From Furcasterigmium furcatum (Eukaryota; Ascomycota; Sordariomycetes; Glomerellales; Plectosphaerellaceae): a DNA stretch of 64,000 bases. A model generated the notes under the pieces. The model ran no database searches. It was given only the letters and a program-made list of their open reading frames with translations, and was not told the origin of the DNA. A program made the translations under genes and the position numbers. The stretch covers positions 3,126,082 through 3,190,081 of the forward strand of contig BCIA01000004.1 in assembly GCA_001599815.1 (NCBI GenBank), given 5' to 3'. This document shows positions 34,528-42,698 of the stretch, piece by piece; position 1 is the stretch's first letter, and each line of letters opens with the position of its first letter.

Positions 34528-34935
34528 ATGGGCAAGTTCCGACAACTGTTTAAAGGGCGCCAGGGGCAGAAGACGGTACAGGTAGCCAACAAAGACGAGG
34601 GGCCCTCTGGCACCTCCCAGCTACCCTCGTTCCCTGACGGAGTCAAGGTTTTACACGACTGTCCCGACGCCGTAGTCGACGTCTGCTTTGTGCACGGCCT
34701 GACTGGAGATCGAGAGAATACCTGGACCGCACATGGGCAGTCTGTCCCCTGGCCAAAAGCCCTCCTTGCGCCAGAGCTTCCTCAAGCTCGCATACTCACC
34801 TACGGCTACGATACATATATCAGTGCCGTTCGGTGGTGCATTCCGGGCTACGGCCGCCAAGGCGAGTTCTTCTCAGACAAAATGCAAAGGGAAGTTATCT
34901 GGCCGCTTCAGCAGGCTTATAGGTTGTATCAATAG
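34528..34935 (+). pseudogene. 5' fragment of an NLR-type (SesB-like) alpha/beta-hydrolase gene
   Basis: 135 residues. Positions about 38-98 match the start of the SesB/DUF676-like alpha/beta-hydrolase domain that forms the N-terminal effector of many fungal NACHT/NB-ARC receptors: VKVLHDCPDAVVDVCFVHGL, TGDRENTWTAHGQSVPWPK, LLAPELPQARILTYGYDTYI. Similarity ends at about 34825. The normal continuation, with the GHSLGG nucleophile elbow, is absent in all three + frames, and the rest of the frame is unrelated and soon stops. The following 500 bp are A/T-rich and hold no NACHT or repeat domain. In fungi such genes act in non-self recognition and show fast gain and loss. Most likely a relic; a short expressed protein cannot be excluded. 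Confidence 0.7.
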
Positions 34936-35429
34936 TAAGCGAGGAGTTGTCTATCCACCTAATTTTGAGGCAACTTAGAGTTTCGCCGTATTATCTGTAC
35001 ACACCGTAGCTCGTACTAGTTATAGATTTTGACATTAAGAGGAGGGATTGGTTTTGATAACTTTTCTAAACAACATAATTGTGCGATGAGAAGATCAGTC
35101 GGATGTGTCTCTGTTAACAGAGTTAACGAACTTCAACGGCCATGCAACCAAACCGTCTCAACAGTCAAAGATAGAGACTCCGACAAGTTTCATAGTCCTT
35201 GCAAGTAAAGAGAACATCGTGTGCCCGAAACTGTGTCTTTCAGTGAGCAGTCGCATAATATTCAAGCGGAAGACCCAGCCTGTCCGCCCCTCATGGGCAA
35301 AGGCACCGACTTCCCACTTAGACAGCCACTATTGTAGTTTCGGCAGCTCATCCTCATGTACCAGGATAGTCCATCGTTGTAAGACCTGTGCGTAGTACGT
35401 CGATACTGGGGGCCAAGGAACACCCCTGG

Positions 35430-35450
35430 CTTACGGCTTACGGCTTACGG
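35430..35450. repeat. Three tandem CTTACGG heptamers
   Basis: Exact triple copy of CTTACGG, about 290 bp upstream of the sulfotransferase-like start. Could be a microsatellite or a clustered binding site; the TTACGG core includes a CGG triplet. Confidence 0.7.
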
Positions 35451-35667
35451 CCCACAGCTACGAGCACCACCAAGTGGTTAGTGTAGGATTCCGTTGATGT
35501 TGTAGCATCGTCAGCGCTGGAAAGCTCAAAGAGGCAATGCACGCCGGCATCCTCAGTCGTATGTCCACCCAATAAGATACCGGACCCGAGAAGAAGATCA
35601 TCGTCAGACAGGGATGGCGGGGCGCACCGAGACAGTCCACAGCGAAGACGCAGACGTCACGAAAGGC

Positions 35668-35675
35668 ATAAATAG
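35668..35675 (+). promoter_or_regulatory. TATA-like box of the sulfotransferase-like gene
   Basis: ATAAATAG located 73 bp upstream of the ATG at 35741. Confidence 0.5.
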
Positions 35676-35740
35676 AAAAGAAAGACGTCGCGGTCGATCT
35701 CCCTCACCGCCGCACTCAATCACTCCTCTTCGCCACAAGA

Positions 35741-36556
35741 ATGTCCGATAACAACAGCGACAGGGAGGGCGTTAAGCTGGTCCACGCCAGCCTCCAGCGC
35801 ATGGGCACCATGTCCATGTCCGAGGCCTACAAGGTCCTCGGCTTCAATGCGCACCACGTCCTGACGGGCAGCGACGCCGACAACGACTGGCGGGCGTTCG
35901 ACCGCGCGGTGGACGGCAGGTGGCCCCATGTCGCCGGGGCCGACCCGAAGCACCGGAAGTTCACCCGCGAGGACTGGGACGCCGTCCGCGGAGACTGGGA
36001 CCTCTTCACGGACCTGTACGCGAGCTTCTCGCCGGACATCATCGAGGCATACCCGGAGGCCAAGGTCGTCGTGGTGCAGCGCGACTTCGAGTCGTGGTGG
36101 CCCAGCTACAAGAGCCAGCTCATCGACAGCATCCAGAGGTGGTGGGTTCCCGGGATGGCGGCGATCCTGCGGGTTACGAGCGGTGGCCCATCGGTCATCG
36201 ACTCGTGGCTGAAGCTGCACGCGGGATTCCACGGCGTGAGCCACGTGTCCGAGGTCGACGAGTCCGTGGCCCGGCGCACGTACGACAGGTTCTTCGCGGA
36301 GGTGCGGCGGCTCGTGCCCCCCGAGCGGCGGCTGGAGTTCAGGGTCAGCGACGGGTGGGAGCCGCTGTGCGAGTTCCTCGACAGGCCCGTGCCGGACATG
36401 CCGTTCCCGCGGGTGAACTCGAGGGCGGAGCACGAGAAGACCGCGTTGGGCATGCGCCGACTCTGGAGCATGCTCGGGGGCGCGATGATACCCATCGGCG
36501 CTGCTGGGGCGGTTGGGTACGGCATCTGGTACGCCCTGAGGTTGAGGTCGAGTTGA
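35741..36556 (+). CDS. Sulfotransferase-like P-loop protein with C-terminal membrane anchor
   Basis: Single exon, 271 residues. It follows the fungal Sulfotransfer_4-type family: N-terminal HASLQRMGTMSMSEAYKVLGF (place of the PAPS 5'-phosphate loop), IIEAYPEAKVVVVQRDFESWW (3'-phosphate-binding strand with conserved Arg/Trp), and the ending VSDGWEPLCEFLDRPVPDMPFPRVN. Homologues usually have Arg-Thr-Gly-Thr in the loop; here the first Thr is Met (Arg21-Met22-Gly23-Thr24). Residues about 247-268 (AMIPIGAAGAVGYGIWYALRL) form one predicted membrane helix close to the C-terminus, a tail-anchor arrangement. Most fungal members have no proven sulfotransferase activity. Fold call good; reaction uncertain. 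Confidence 0.8.
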   Translation: MSDNNSDREGVKLVHASLQRMGTMSMSEAYKVLGFNAHHVLTGSDADNDWRAFDRAVDGRWPHVAGADPKHRKFTREDWDAVRGDWDLFTDLYASFSPDIIEAYPEAKVVVVQRDFESWWPSYKSQLIDSIQRWWVPGMAAILRVTSGGPSVIDSWLKLHAGFHGVSHVSEVDESVARRTYDRFFAEVRRLVPPERRLEFRVSDGWEPLCEFLDRPVPDMPFPRVNSRAEHEKTALGMRRLWSMLGGAMIPIGAAGAVGYGIWYALRLRSS

Positions 36557-36998
36557 AGTGCGGCCGGGGGTCGATGGTCTATTAGACGTTATCAGCCGTT
36601 GTCAGATCATGCTGAAGCCACCGCCAGAAGCGGCGGAGATGGGATGCCGCTCGGAAGGATTGCGCGGCGGGCAATGAACCTCCTATATCCCATAATCCCA
36701 GCACCAACGGCGCAACCCGCATTGTTTGCTCGTGACTCGCATGTCGGCTGAAAGCTGCAGGAACATCATCCATGATTGTCTCCAATCACCGGGCGCTTCA
36801 CGCATCTCGGCAACGGCCCTGGTCGGTCGGTCGCATCCATTGTCGCATTGACGAGGGAGCGAACCCCTCCTCACTTATAAAGGAATGAGACCACATCCCC
36901 CGTTCCTTTTCCCGACAAGATCGTCGAACTTGCTGATTATTATTCCACGTTGTGCCGCGGCCCCCCTGATCAATCGCGACTGATCACCCTCGCCAGCC
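36557..36998. promoter_or_regulatory. Methyltransferase promoter region
   Basis: 442 bp between the sulfotransferase-like stop and the methyltransferase start. A TATAAAG box at 36876-36882 lies about 120 bp upstream of the ATG. No other feature seen. Confidence 0.5.
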
Positions 36999-38354
36999 AT
37001 GGCTTCTGAACTGACGAACGACGCTATCATCGAGGTGGCCGACGACGCCATCGCGCCGCAAGACCGTCAAGATGCCGCCGAGGATGCCGACTCGGCGCTC
37101 GGCACCGGAGGGTGCGACGACTTTTCCTCATGCTCTCCAATGAATAATCAATGCGACACCGAGAGAGTGTGACACTGACGATCTGTTCAACAGACTTGAC
37201 TCCACCGCTTCCGTAACGTCCAGCATCCTGGAGTACCGGAGTTACAAAGGACGAAGCTACCACTCCAAAACTCAGGACGCCAAGTATTATGTTCCCTCCG
37301 ACCGCCAGATCCTCGAGAATTTTGATCTCATGCACCATTTCCTGACCCTGCTGCTTGACGACAAGCTGCATCTGGCCCCCATCAAGCCGGGTGCTTCGAA
37401 GGTGCTCGACATTGGCACTGGCACAGGTATGTCATGTTCTCTCTGAGTCTCTCACCTCACACACCCCAGCAGTGAGCGGCACGGCTAATGTTACTGACAG
37501 GTCTCTGGGCGATGTAAATCTGAACCCCCTGAGCAGTTGCTGGCCTCTGGCTGACTGATCCTCTCACAGCGACTTCGCCGATGAGAACCCAGACATCACC
37601 GTCGTCGGCACGGATCTCGCGCCCGTCCAGCCGACCTGGGTCCCGCCAAACCTGTCCTTCGAGATCGACGACTGCACCAAGAACTGGACCTGGACCCCCG
37701 ACAGCTTCGACTTCGTGCACATCCGCTACCTCTTCGGCGCCATCCGCGACTGGACCGCCCTCTATAAGGAGGCCTACCGCGTCCTGAAGCCCGGCGCGTA
37801 CCTCGAGTCCGTCGAGTCCGAGCCCACCTACCTCAGCGACGACGGCACCGTCGCCGACGATGGCAAGACCGCCCTCGGCGGCAAGTTCGGCCACATGTTC
37901 AGGGAGGCCGGCAGGATCACTGGCAACACCATGTCCATCATCACCGACGCCATCCAGGTCCAGGCCATGAAGGACGCCGGCTTCGCAGACGTCCAGGAGT
38001 CTACCTTCAAGGTGAGCGCGAACCCCTGCCTGCTGACGGACCCCGACGTCCGGGGACTCACCCGCTGACGTGCCACAGATCCCCTTCGGCTCGTGGCCCC
38101 GGGACCCCAAGCTCGCCCAGATCGGCGCCTTCGCGAGGATGAGCCTCGAGTCCGACCTGGCAGGGTACTCGCAGATGGTCTGGCATGAGGTCCTCAGGTG
38201 GCCCGCCGAGGAGTTCGAGGTCTTCCTCATGCAGGTGCGCCAGGACATCAGGAACAAGCACCTTCACCCGTACGCCAAGGTGCGCTACGTCTGGGGCCGC
38301 AAGCCCGATGAACCTGCGGCGGCGGCGGCTCCCGCTCCAACCGAGGACGCGTAG
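36999..38354 (+). CDS. LaeA-like SAM-dependent methyltransferase
   Basis: Five exons, 36999-37111, 37194-37426, 37501-37513, 37570-38011 and 38079-38354, give 358 residues. After an acidic N-terminal tail comes SILEYRSYKGRSYHSKTQDAKYYVP and LENFDLMHHFLTLLL, then SAM motif I VLDIGTGTGLWAIDFADENP and motif II VVGTDLAPVQPTWVPPNLSFEIDDC, typical of the Methyltransf_23/LaeA-like group in fungal secondary-metabolite and developmental loci. Exon 3 is only 13 nt and codes part of motif I. The first intron uses a weak GTGCGA donor, so the exon 1 end is the least certain junction. The substrate is unknown; members methylate proteins or small molecules. It is the last gene of the accessory-looking segment, and its neighbour upstream is co-directional. 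Confidence 0.87.
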
Positions 38355-38548
38355 GGGAGGATGCGGCTTTCATACACAGTCGCGGAGCCCAGGGCGGGTT
38401 GAGCGACGGGGAAGCAGAATACGCTAGTGCAGTGTTGTTGTCTGCTATCATCCTTTCCATTAATGAATAAAAGCGACTGTCGACGAGCAGTAGAATACCA
38501 AAGAACCTCGCTTCAAAAACACGCTGATGACCTTGTACGCCGTCCCGT

Positions 38549-41500
38549 TCAGAACCGCTCCCACACACTGCTCGTGTCCAGTTGCGAGGTAAGGGAAACC
38601 CGCCCCTTGCCCTGCGTCGCCGGCACAGCTCCGTCACTGCCAGCCTTCACCTGCTGGATGTCCGTCTCAATGTCCATAACATCAATGAAATCCCCCAGGT
38701 TGCGCAGGACCTCGTCCACATCATCGAGCTCCTCTTCCTGCGTCACCGCAAAGTCCTGCAGCTCCCCTGCCTCTGCCTGGTCCGCGACTGGCGCAATGCT
38801 CTGAACAACATCGTCTTCCACAGAAGAGGCTGGCCTCGCCATCTCGTCTGCGGTAAGGAAAGCCTCTGCCATCGCCGTCGTCGCCGGGCTACGCAAGACC
38901 CGCTGGGACGCCGTCGGAAGAATGCGGTGGCTGTGCCCTTTGACCTTCATCTTGACCGCTGAAAAGTGCTTTTGGAATGCATCCTTCTCGCCCGTCGGGA
39001 GATCGGCCAGTGCTTGTTCCGGCGGCGGCGAGGCACCTCTGATCCGGCTCGGTGTCGAGGTGCCTGACGAGTGCCCCGGGCGATGAGCCTCTTCTTCGTC
39101 CACAGGATCTTCGGGCAGTGCCCAGGAGACGCGCTGCCTTGCCCGTGGCGCGCTGTCCAAGGGATTTGTTGCGGCAGCCAGAATGCTCTGAGTGCTTGGG
39201 AGTCGGCCACCGGAGATCCTTGCCTTTCTACGCCGTGAGATGGACTTCTCTGGCGATGGGGAACGGAAGGCTGAGAAGGGCTTGATGGTGAACCCTTCCT
39301 CAAGGGGATCGGACTCGGGTGATGGAGACAACTGAGCTTCGGGCGGGCTTGATGATGCATCTGCGAAGACAGCATCAGGCGCGTCGTTCCCTGGGGTCGA
39401 GGGCGCTGTCTGCAGACTCGGCGTCTCGGCCGACGCGACGGAGCCCGTCTCCTCCGGCATGTCTTCAGGCGCTGGCTGGGTTTTCTGTATTTGCTGATCG
39501 CGTGCGAAGCTCAGGCTGATGCCAGCAACCGAGAGTGCAGTGTGAGCAGCCGCCCGCATTTGCTCAAAGCTCTTAGACCAGGGGCTCTGTGCATTGAATG
39601 ACACAGATACGATGGGCTCGGTGATGCCAGCTGTAAGCACAGATGACTCTCGTGAGAGTGGCGGGAGAGGCGAATCCTGATACCACGGCGTCTGTTGTGA
39701 GATGGGTGGAATGGATCCATCGCCCTGGCTGAATGCAACAGACTTTGTGCTCTGTGTTGCCTGGCTTTCGCGGAGCTGGATGCTGGCAACGGGTTGATCA
39801 CCCCTGATGCTGGCCTGCCACGGTGTTTGTTGGGAAATAGCAAGCTGGGTATGCTTGTCGACTACGGGAGTGGTCTGCTCCTCTGCAGGTGTTGGTTTAC
39901 CGGAATCGACTGCTACTGACGCTGTCGATTCAGTCTCGATCTCCATGCCGGTAGTTTGATCCTCTTTCTCCACGACGTCTGTGCTGTTTGGCTGGTCGTC
40001 ATCCATGTGTGTGGATTCGAGGAAGATCTGCTCTTCCACTCGGCCCTGGACATCATTGGATGTGATAGAAGCTCTGCCAGGTGATGCAGCGACAGAACCA
40101 GAAGAGTCGCTGAGCTCACTCGTATGACCTGTTGGCAAATGCGGGCTGGCTGGTGAATCTGTGGAATGATTCGTGGTTTCCGCGGATTTATCCTTCACTA
40201 GCTCGTGAGCAGCTTGATGAGCACCAGATGCCTCGATTTCTCCATTCGCTGCTGGCGTTGTGATGGAATCATGCTCTGACGAGCTGTCGAGATCCATGTC
40301 GTCTGAAGACTCAACTGTGTGAGGTTCATCGGGGAGATTGGGCTCGCGCTCTGAGAGTGGTTCTGCTTCAACTGGAATCTCTGTGGCGAACCCAACATCG
40401 TGCTCCTTGTAAGGGTTCTCGGGCCCCTTGTCACCAGCCACGCAAGTCGATTCTGCCTCGTCTTTCTCGACGAGTGTGCTAGATTCTAGATCTGGTTGCG
40501 ACGTGCCGATGATGCTAGACTCCGGCGTTGCGCGCAACGAGTTCCGAACGGCTTCCAGGGCCTGATTGGGGCTGTCCTGCGGACTGGGTGAGTCTGAAAC
40601 GATGTCGTCAATAGGCGCATCGTTCTCTTGCGTGCAGAGAGAGGTAAAGTCGGAAATCTCGTCCGGAGCCGGGCTCAGGGGGGATGAAGTCCGTTCGGAC
40701 AACTGCTGTTCGGCATGGGGCACCGGTGAAGCAGGCGCGTTGGTTTTGCGTCGCGCACGGAAGATGAAGCTGTTGTCCTGCTGAGTCTCCCACTCTGGCA
40801 GCTCTGCCTCATTTGCGGTGCCCGTAACGTCGGCGGCCCTCTGAACGGACGAGGCGGTCGGGGCGGTCTTTCCTCGTACATATTGTTTGCTTGGGCTGCT
40901 CCCAGGCGAAATTTGCCGACCAGGTCGAGAGACTTGAGAGCGAGCCGAAGCGGTGCGCCAGACGCGAGATCGTTGAGCCGTTGCGCTCGGTCGGGACAGC
41001 TCATCGTCAGAGTCATCGTTACTAGTGGCATTCTGGGGAGATTGTCGGAGTCCGCGACGAGTAGCTAACTTGCGAGTCGGGGTGGCAGCATTGGCAGCAT
41101 CCCAAGTCTTCAGATCGACGTCGGCTTGGAGCTCGTCCTCCTCGTCCTCCATTTCGTCGTCACCAGAGTCTTCGTCCTCCTTGCTGGACCGTCTCGGCGA
41201 TCTGTTAAGGTCGTTTTGGACTTGAAGCGATAGCTGGTTCATGGTCTGCTCGGCGTCGCCATCGGTTCTGCGGCGTTTCTGAGTCCGCTTGAGCCACTCG
41301 GTACTTTTTGCTTGTCGCTTGCGAGATGCGCTTGGATGATTTGAAGGAGCCCAGAAGACGTCAGGCTGGGACTTGCCATGGTCGACAGACGTTCTCCAGT
41401 CTTCGACCCTTGCGACATCGTCCTCGTCCAGGTAACGATGCGGTTCGGAGACTTTGTTGTCGAGACTGATTGGGCTCGGAAGATAGCAGGAGGTGGTCTT

Positions 41501-41839
41501 TTGTTGATTCGACTGTTTCGAAGTCTTTCGCTGTGTTGTACTCTTGGAGATACTGGCTGAGGATATGGGCTTTGTGATGCGAGCGCTCTTCGAGCGCCAT
41601 GGATTCGTCCAGCCAGAGGCTTTGCTGAAGGGGCCTCGAAGGCGTGCGGACAAGAGAGCCGTCGTGCTTCCATCTAGAAAGTTGGCGGCCGCCCTCTCGC
41701 ACGCCCACTTCCGCTCCCAGGAGCTGTCGTAGTCTTCGTCATCGGAGCCCTTGTAGAAAACCTCTGCGGGGTCTCCCTCGCAGTACAAAGGTTCGTCGCC
41801 TAGCGCTTGATATCGTTCGAAAAGGTTGTGCGGCGACAT
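38549..41839 (-). CDS. Large disordered fungal protein
   Basis: Single exon, 1096 residues from the first ATG at 41839 (open frame continues upstream without an ATG). The N-terminal ~80 residues are the only compact part: LFERYQALGDEPLYCEGDPA, EVFYKGSDDEDYDSSWERKW and LSARLRGPFSKASGWTNPWRSK, a pattern I associate with a conserved fungal family sometimes labelled protamine-like, without known function. The rest is Ser/Glu/Pro-rich with three copies of an SQQTPWxxS-like unit (ISQQTPWQASI, ISQQTPWYQDS, NAQSPWSKSF) in the middle and an acidic coiled segment near the C-terminus (DFAVTQEEELDDVDEVLRNL then GDFIDVMDIE). Such repeated short motifs suggest docking sites. Divergent from the SIN scaffold gene. 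Function unknown. Confidence 0.75.
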   Translation of the reverse strand: MSPHNLFERYQALGDEPLYCEGDPAEVFYKGSDDEDYDSSWERKWACERAAANFLDGSTTALLSARLRGPFSKASGWTNPWRSKSARITKPISSASISKSTTQRKTSKQSNQQKTTSCYLPSPISLDNKVSEPHRYLDEDDVARVEDWRTSVDHGKSQPDVFWAPSNHPSASRKRQAKSTEWLKRTQKRRRTDGDAEQTMNQLSLQVQNDLNRSPRRSSKEDEDSGDDEMEDEEDELQADVDLKTWDAANAATPTRKLATRRGLRQSPQNATSNDDSDDELSRPSATAQRSRVWRTASARSQVSRPGRQISPGSSPSKQYVRGKTAPTASSVQRAADVTGTANEAELPEWETQQDNSFIFRARRKTNAPASPVPHAEQQLSERTSSPLSPAPDEISDFTSLCTQENDAPIDDIVSDSPSPQDSPNQALEAVRNSLRATPESSIIGTSQPDLESSTLVEKDEAESTCVAGDKGPENPYKEHDVGFATEIPVEAEPLSEREPNLPDEPHTVESSDDMDLDSSSEHDSITTPAANGEIEASGAHQAAHELVKDKSAETTNHSTDSPASPHLPTGHTSELSDSSGSVAASPGRASITSNDVQGRVEEQIFLESTHMDDDQPNSTDVVEKEDQTTGMEIETESTASVAVDSGKPTPAEEQTTPVVDKHTQLAISQQTPWQASIRGDQPVASIQLRESQATQSTKSVAFSQGDGSIPPISQQTPWYQDSPLPPLSRESSVLTAGITEPIVSVSFNAQSPWSKSFEQMRAAAHTALSVAGISLSFARDQQIQKTQPAPEDMPEETGSVASAETPSLQTAPSTPGNDAPDAVFADASSSPPEAQLSPSPESDPLEEGFTIKPFSAFRSPSPEKSISRRRKARISGGRLPSTQSILAAATNPLDSAPRARQRVSWALPEDPVDEEEAHRPGHSSGTSTPSRIRGASPPPEQALADLPTGEKDAFQKHFSAVKMKVKGHSHRILPTASQRVLRSPATTAMAEAFLTADEMARPASSVEDDVVQSIAPVADQAEAGELQDFAVTQEEELDDVDEVLRNLGDFIDVMDIETDIQQVKAGSDGAVPATQGKGRVSLTSQLDTSSVWERF

Positions 41840-42698
41840 GGTGCTTGATGTGGTTGAAGTTGGAGTCGGCCGGAAGTCGGGCTGGCCAAAGATGATCGAT
41901 CCCACGGTTCAGTCCTGGCTCAATGAAACCGATATGTTTGTATCATCGCATCGCAGGGGGTATATGCCGCAAAGTTGATCCGTAGTCGTTGGGAATGAGG
42001 CGGTCAGAGCCGAGACATCTCTGGGTCGAGTCCAGTCGAGTGACGATGGAGGAGAGATCACTGGTTGTGTGACGTGAGTAAGGTACCTAATGAATTGTTA
42101 ATGCACGGTATTCACGAGGAGACGCGCCTCACCCGCGTCTACACGTGATGTCGTGTTTAATTGGGCTTGGCCGACCCCTGTAGTCGGTGAGAGGGTGGAG
42201 CCTCCTCGGTGTGTCCCGTTTTCGACCTAGCGTCTCCTGCATGAAACAAGCAGCTGCTAGGATCTCGTTGACAGGGCAACCATCGGAGTTTCTTGGTGTT
42301 TATCCCACAGTCACGTCAGTCCAGCCAGAACCGCATCCCACATCGAGCGCGTTCCAAAGCATCGACCATCCCAGAAATTGGTGATGCGCAACGAGAGCGG
42401 CATCGACAACGACTAACCAGCAGGGCCTCACCACCTCCTTTCTCTTCTTCTGCTGCAGCCCGTATCATTTCTTGCATGAATTGTTTCCCGTCAAACCAAC
42501 GCGATCGACGAACCTCATCGACAAACCGAACGCGACCACTGTCAAGGTGCCGACTTTGAATTGACTCCAACCACCATCCTTGCAATCCCGAGCTTTGCAT
42601 TAACGACCTGACGACGATTCATGGCTTCTTCTCCACACCGCGACTGACATCCTCACGTATACTCTCCGCCGCCTCCACCACCACAACAACAACACACA
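41840..42698. promoter_or_regulatory. Divergent promoter, disordered protein / SIN scaffold
   Basis: 859 bp separate two divergent starts. The part next to 42699 is a pyrimidine/ACC-rich leader with an eight-codon uORF. No TATA box near either start. Confidence 0.5.
42621..42647 (+). promoter_or_regulatory. Eight-codon uORF ahead of the SIN scaffold gene
   Basis: ATG at 42621, TGA at 42645-42647, ending 51 nt before the main ATG. The context TTCATGG has G at +4 but not a purine at -3, so it is a moderate start. Confidence 0.45.

Larger units (their letters stand above)
34936..35740. other. A/T-rich spacer and sulfotransferase-like gene promoter
   Basis: 34930-35260 is A/T-rich with no open frame of note, and follows the broken NLR fragment. 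The right part holds a triple 7-bp repeat (35430-35450) and a TATA-like box (35668-35675), both upstream of the next gene. Confidence 0.5.

Noticed and set aside
41840..41905. Extension of the large disordered protein to a GTG at 41905
   Set aside because: No ATG in the extension, and the ATG at 41839 has a good CACCATG context and precedes the conserved block.
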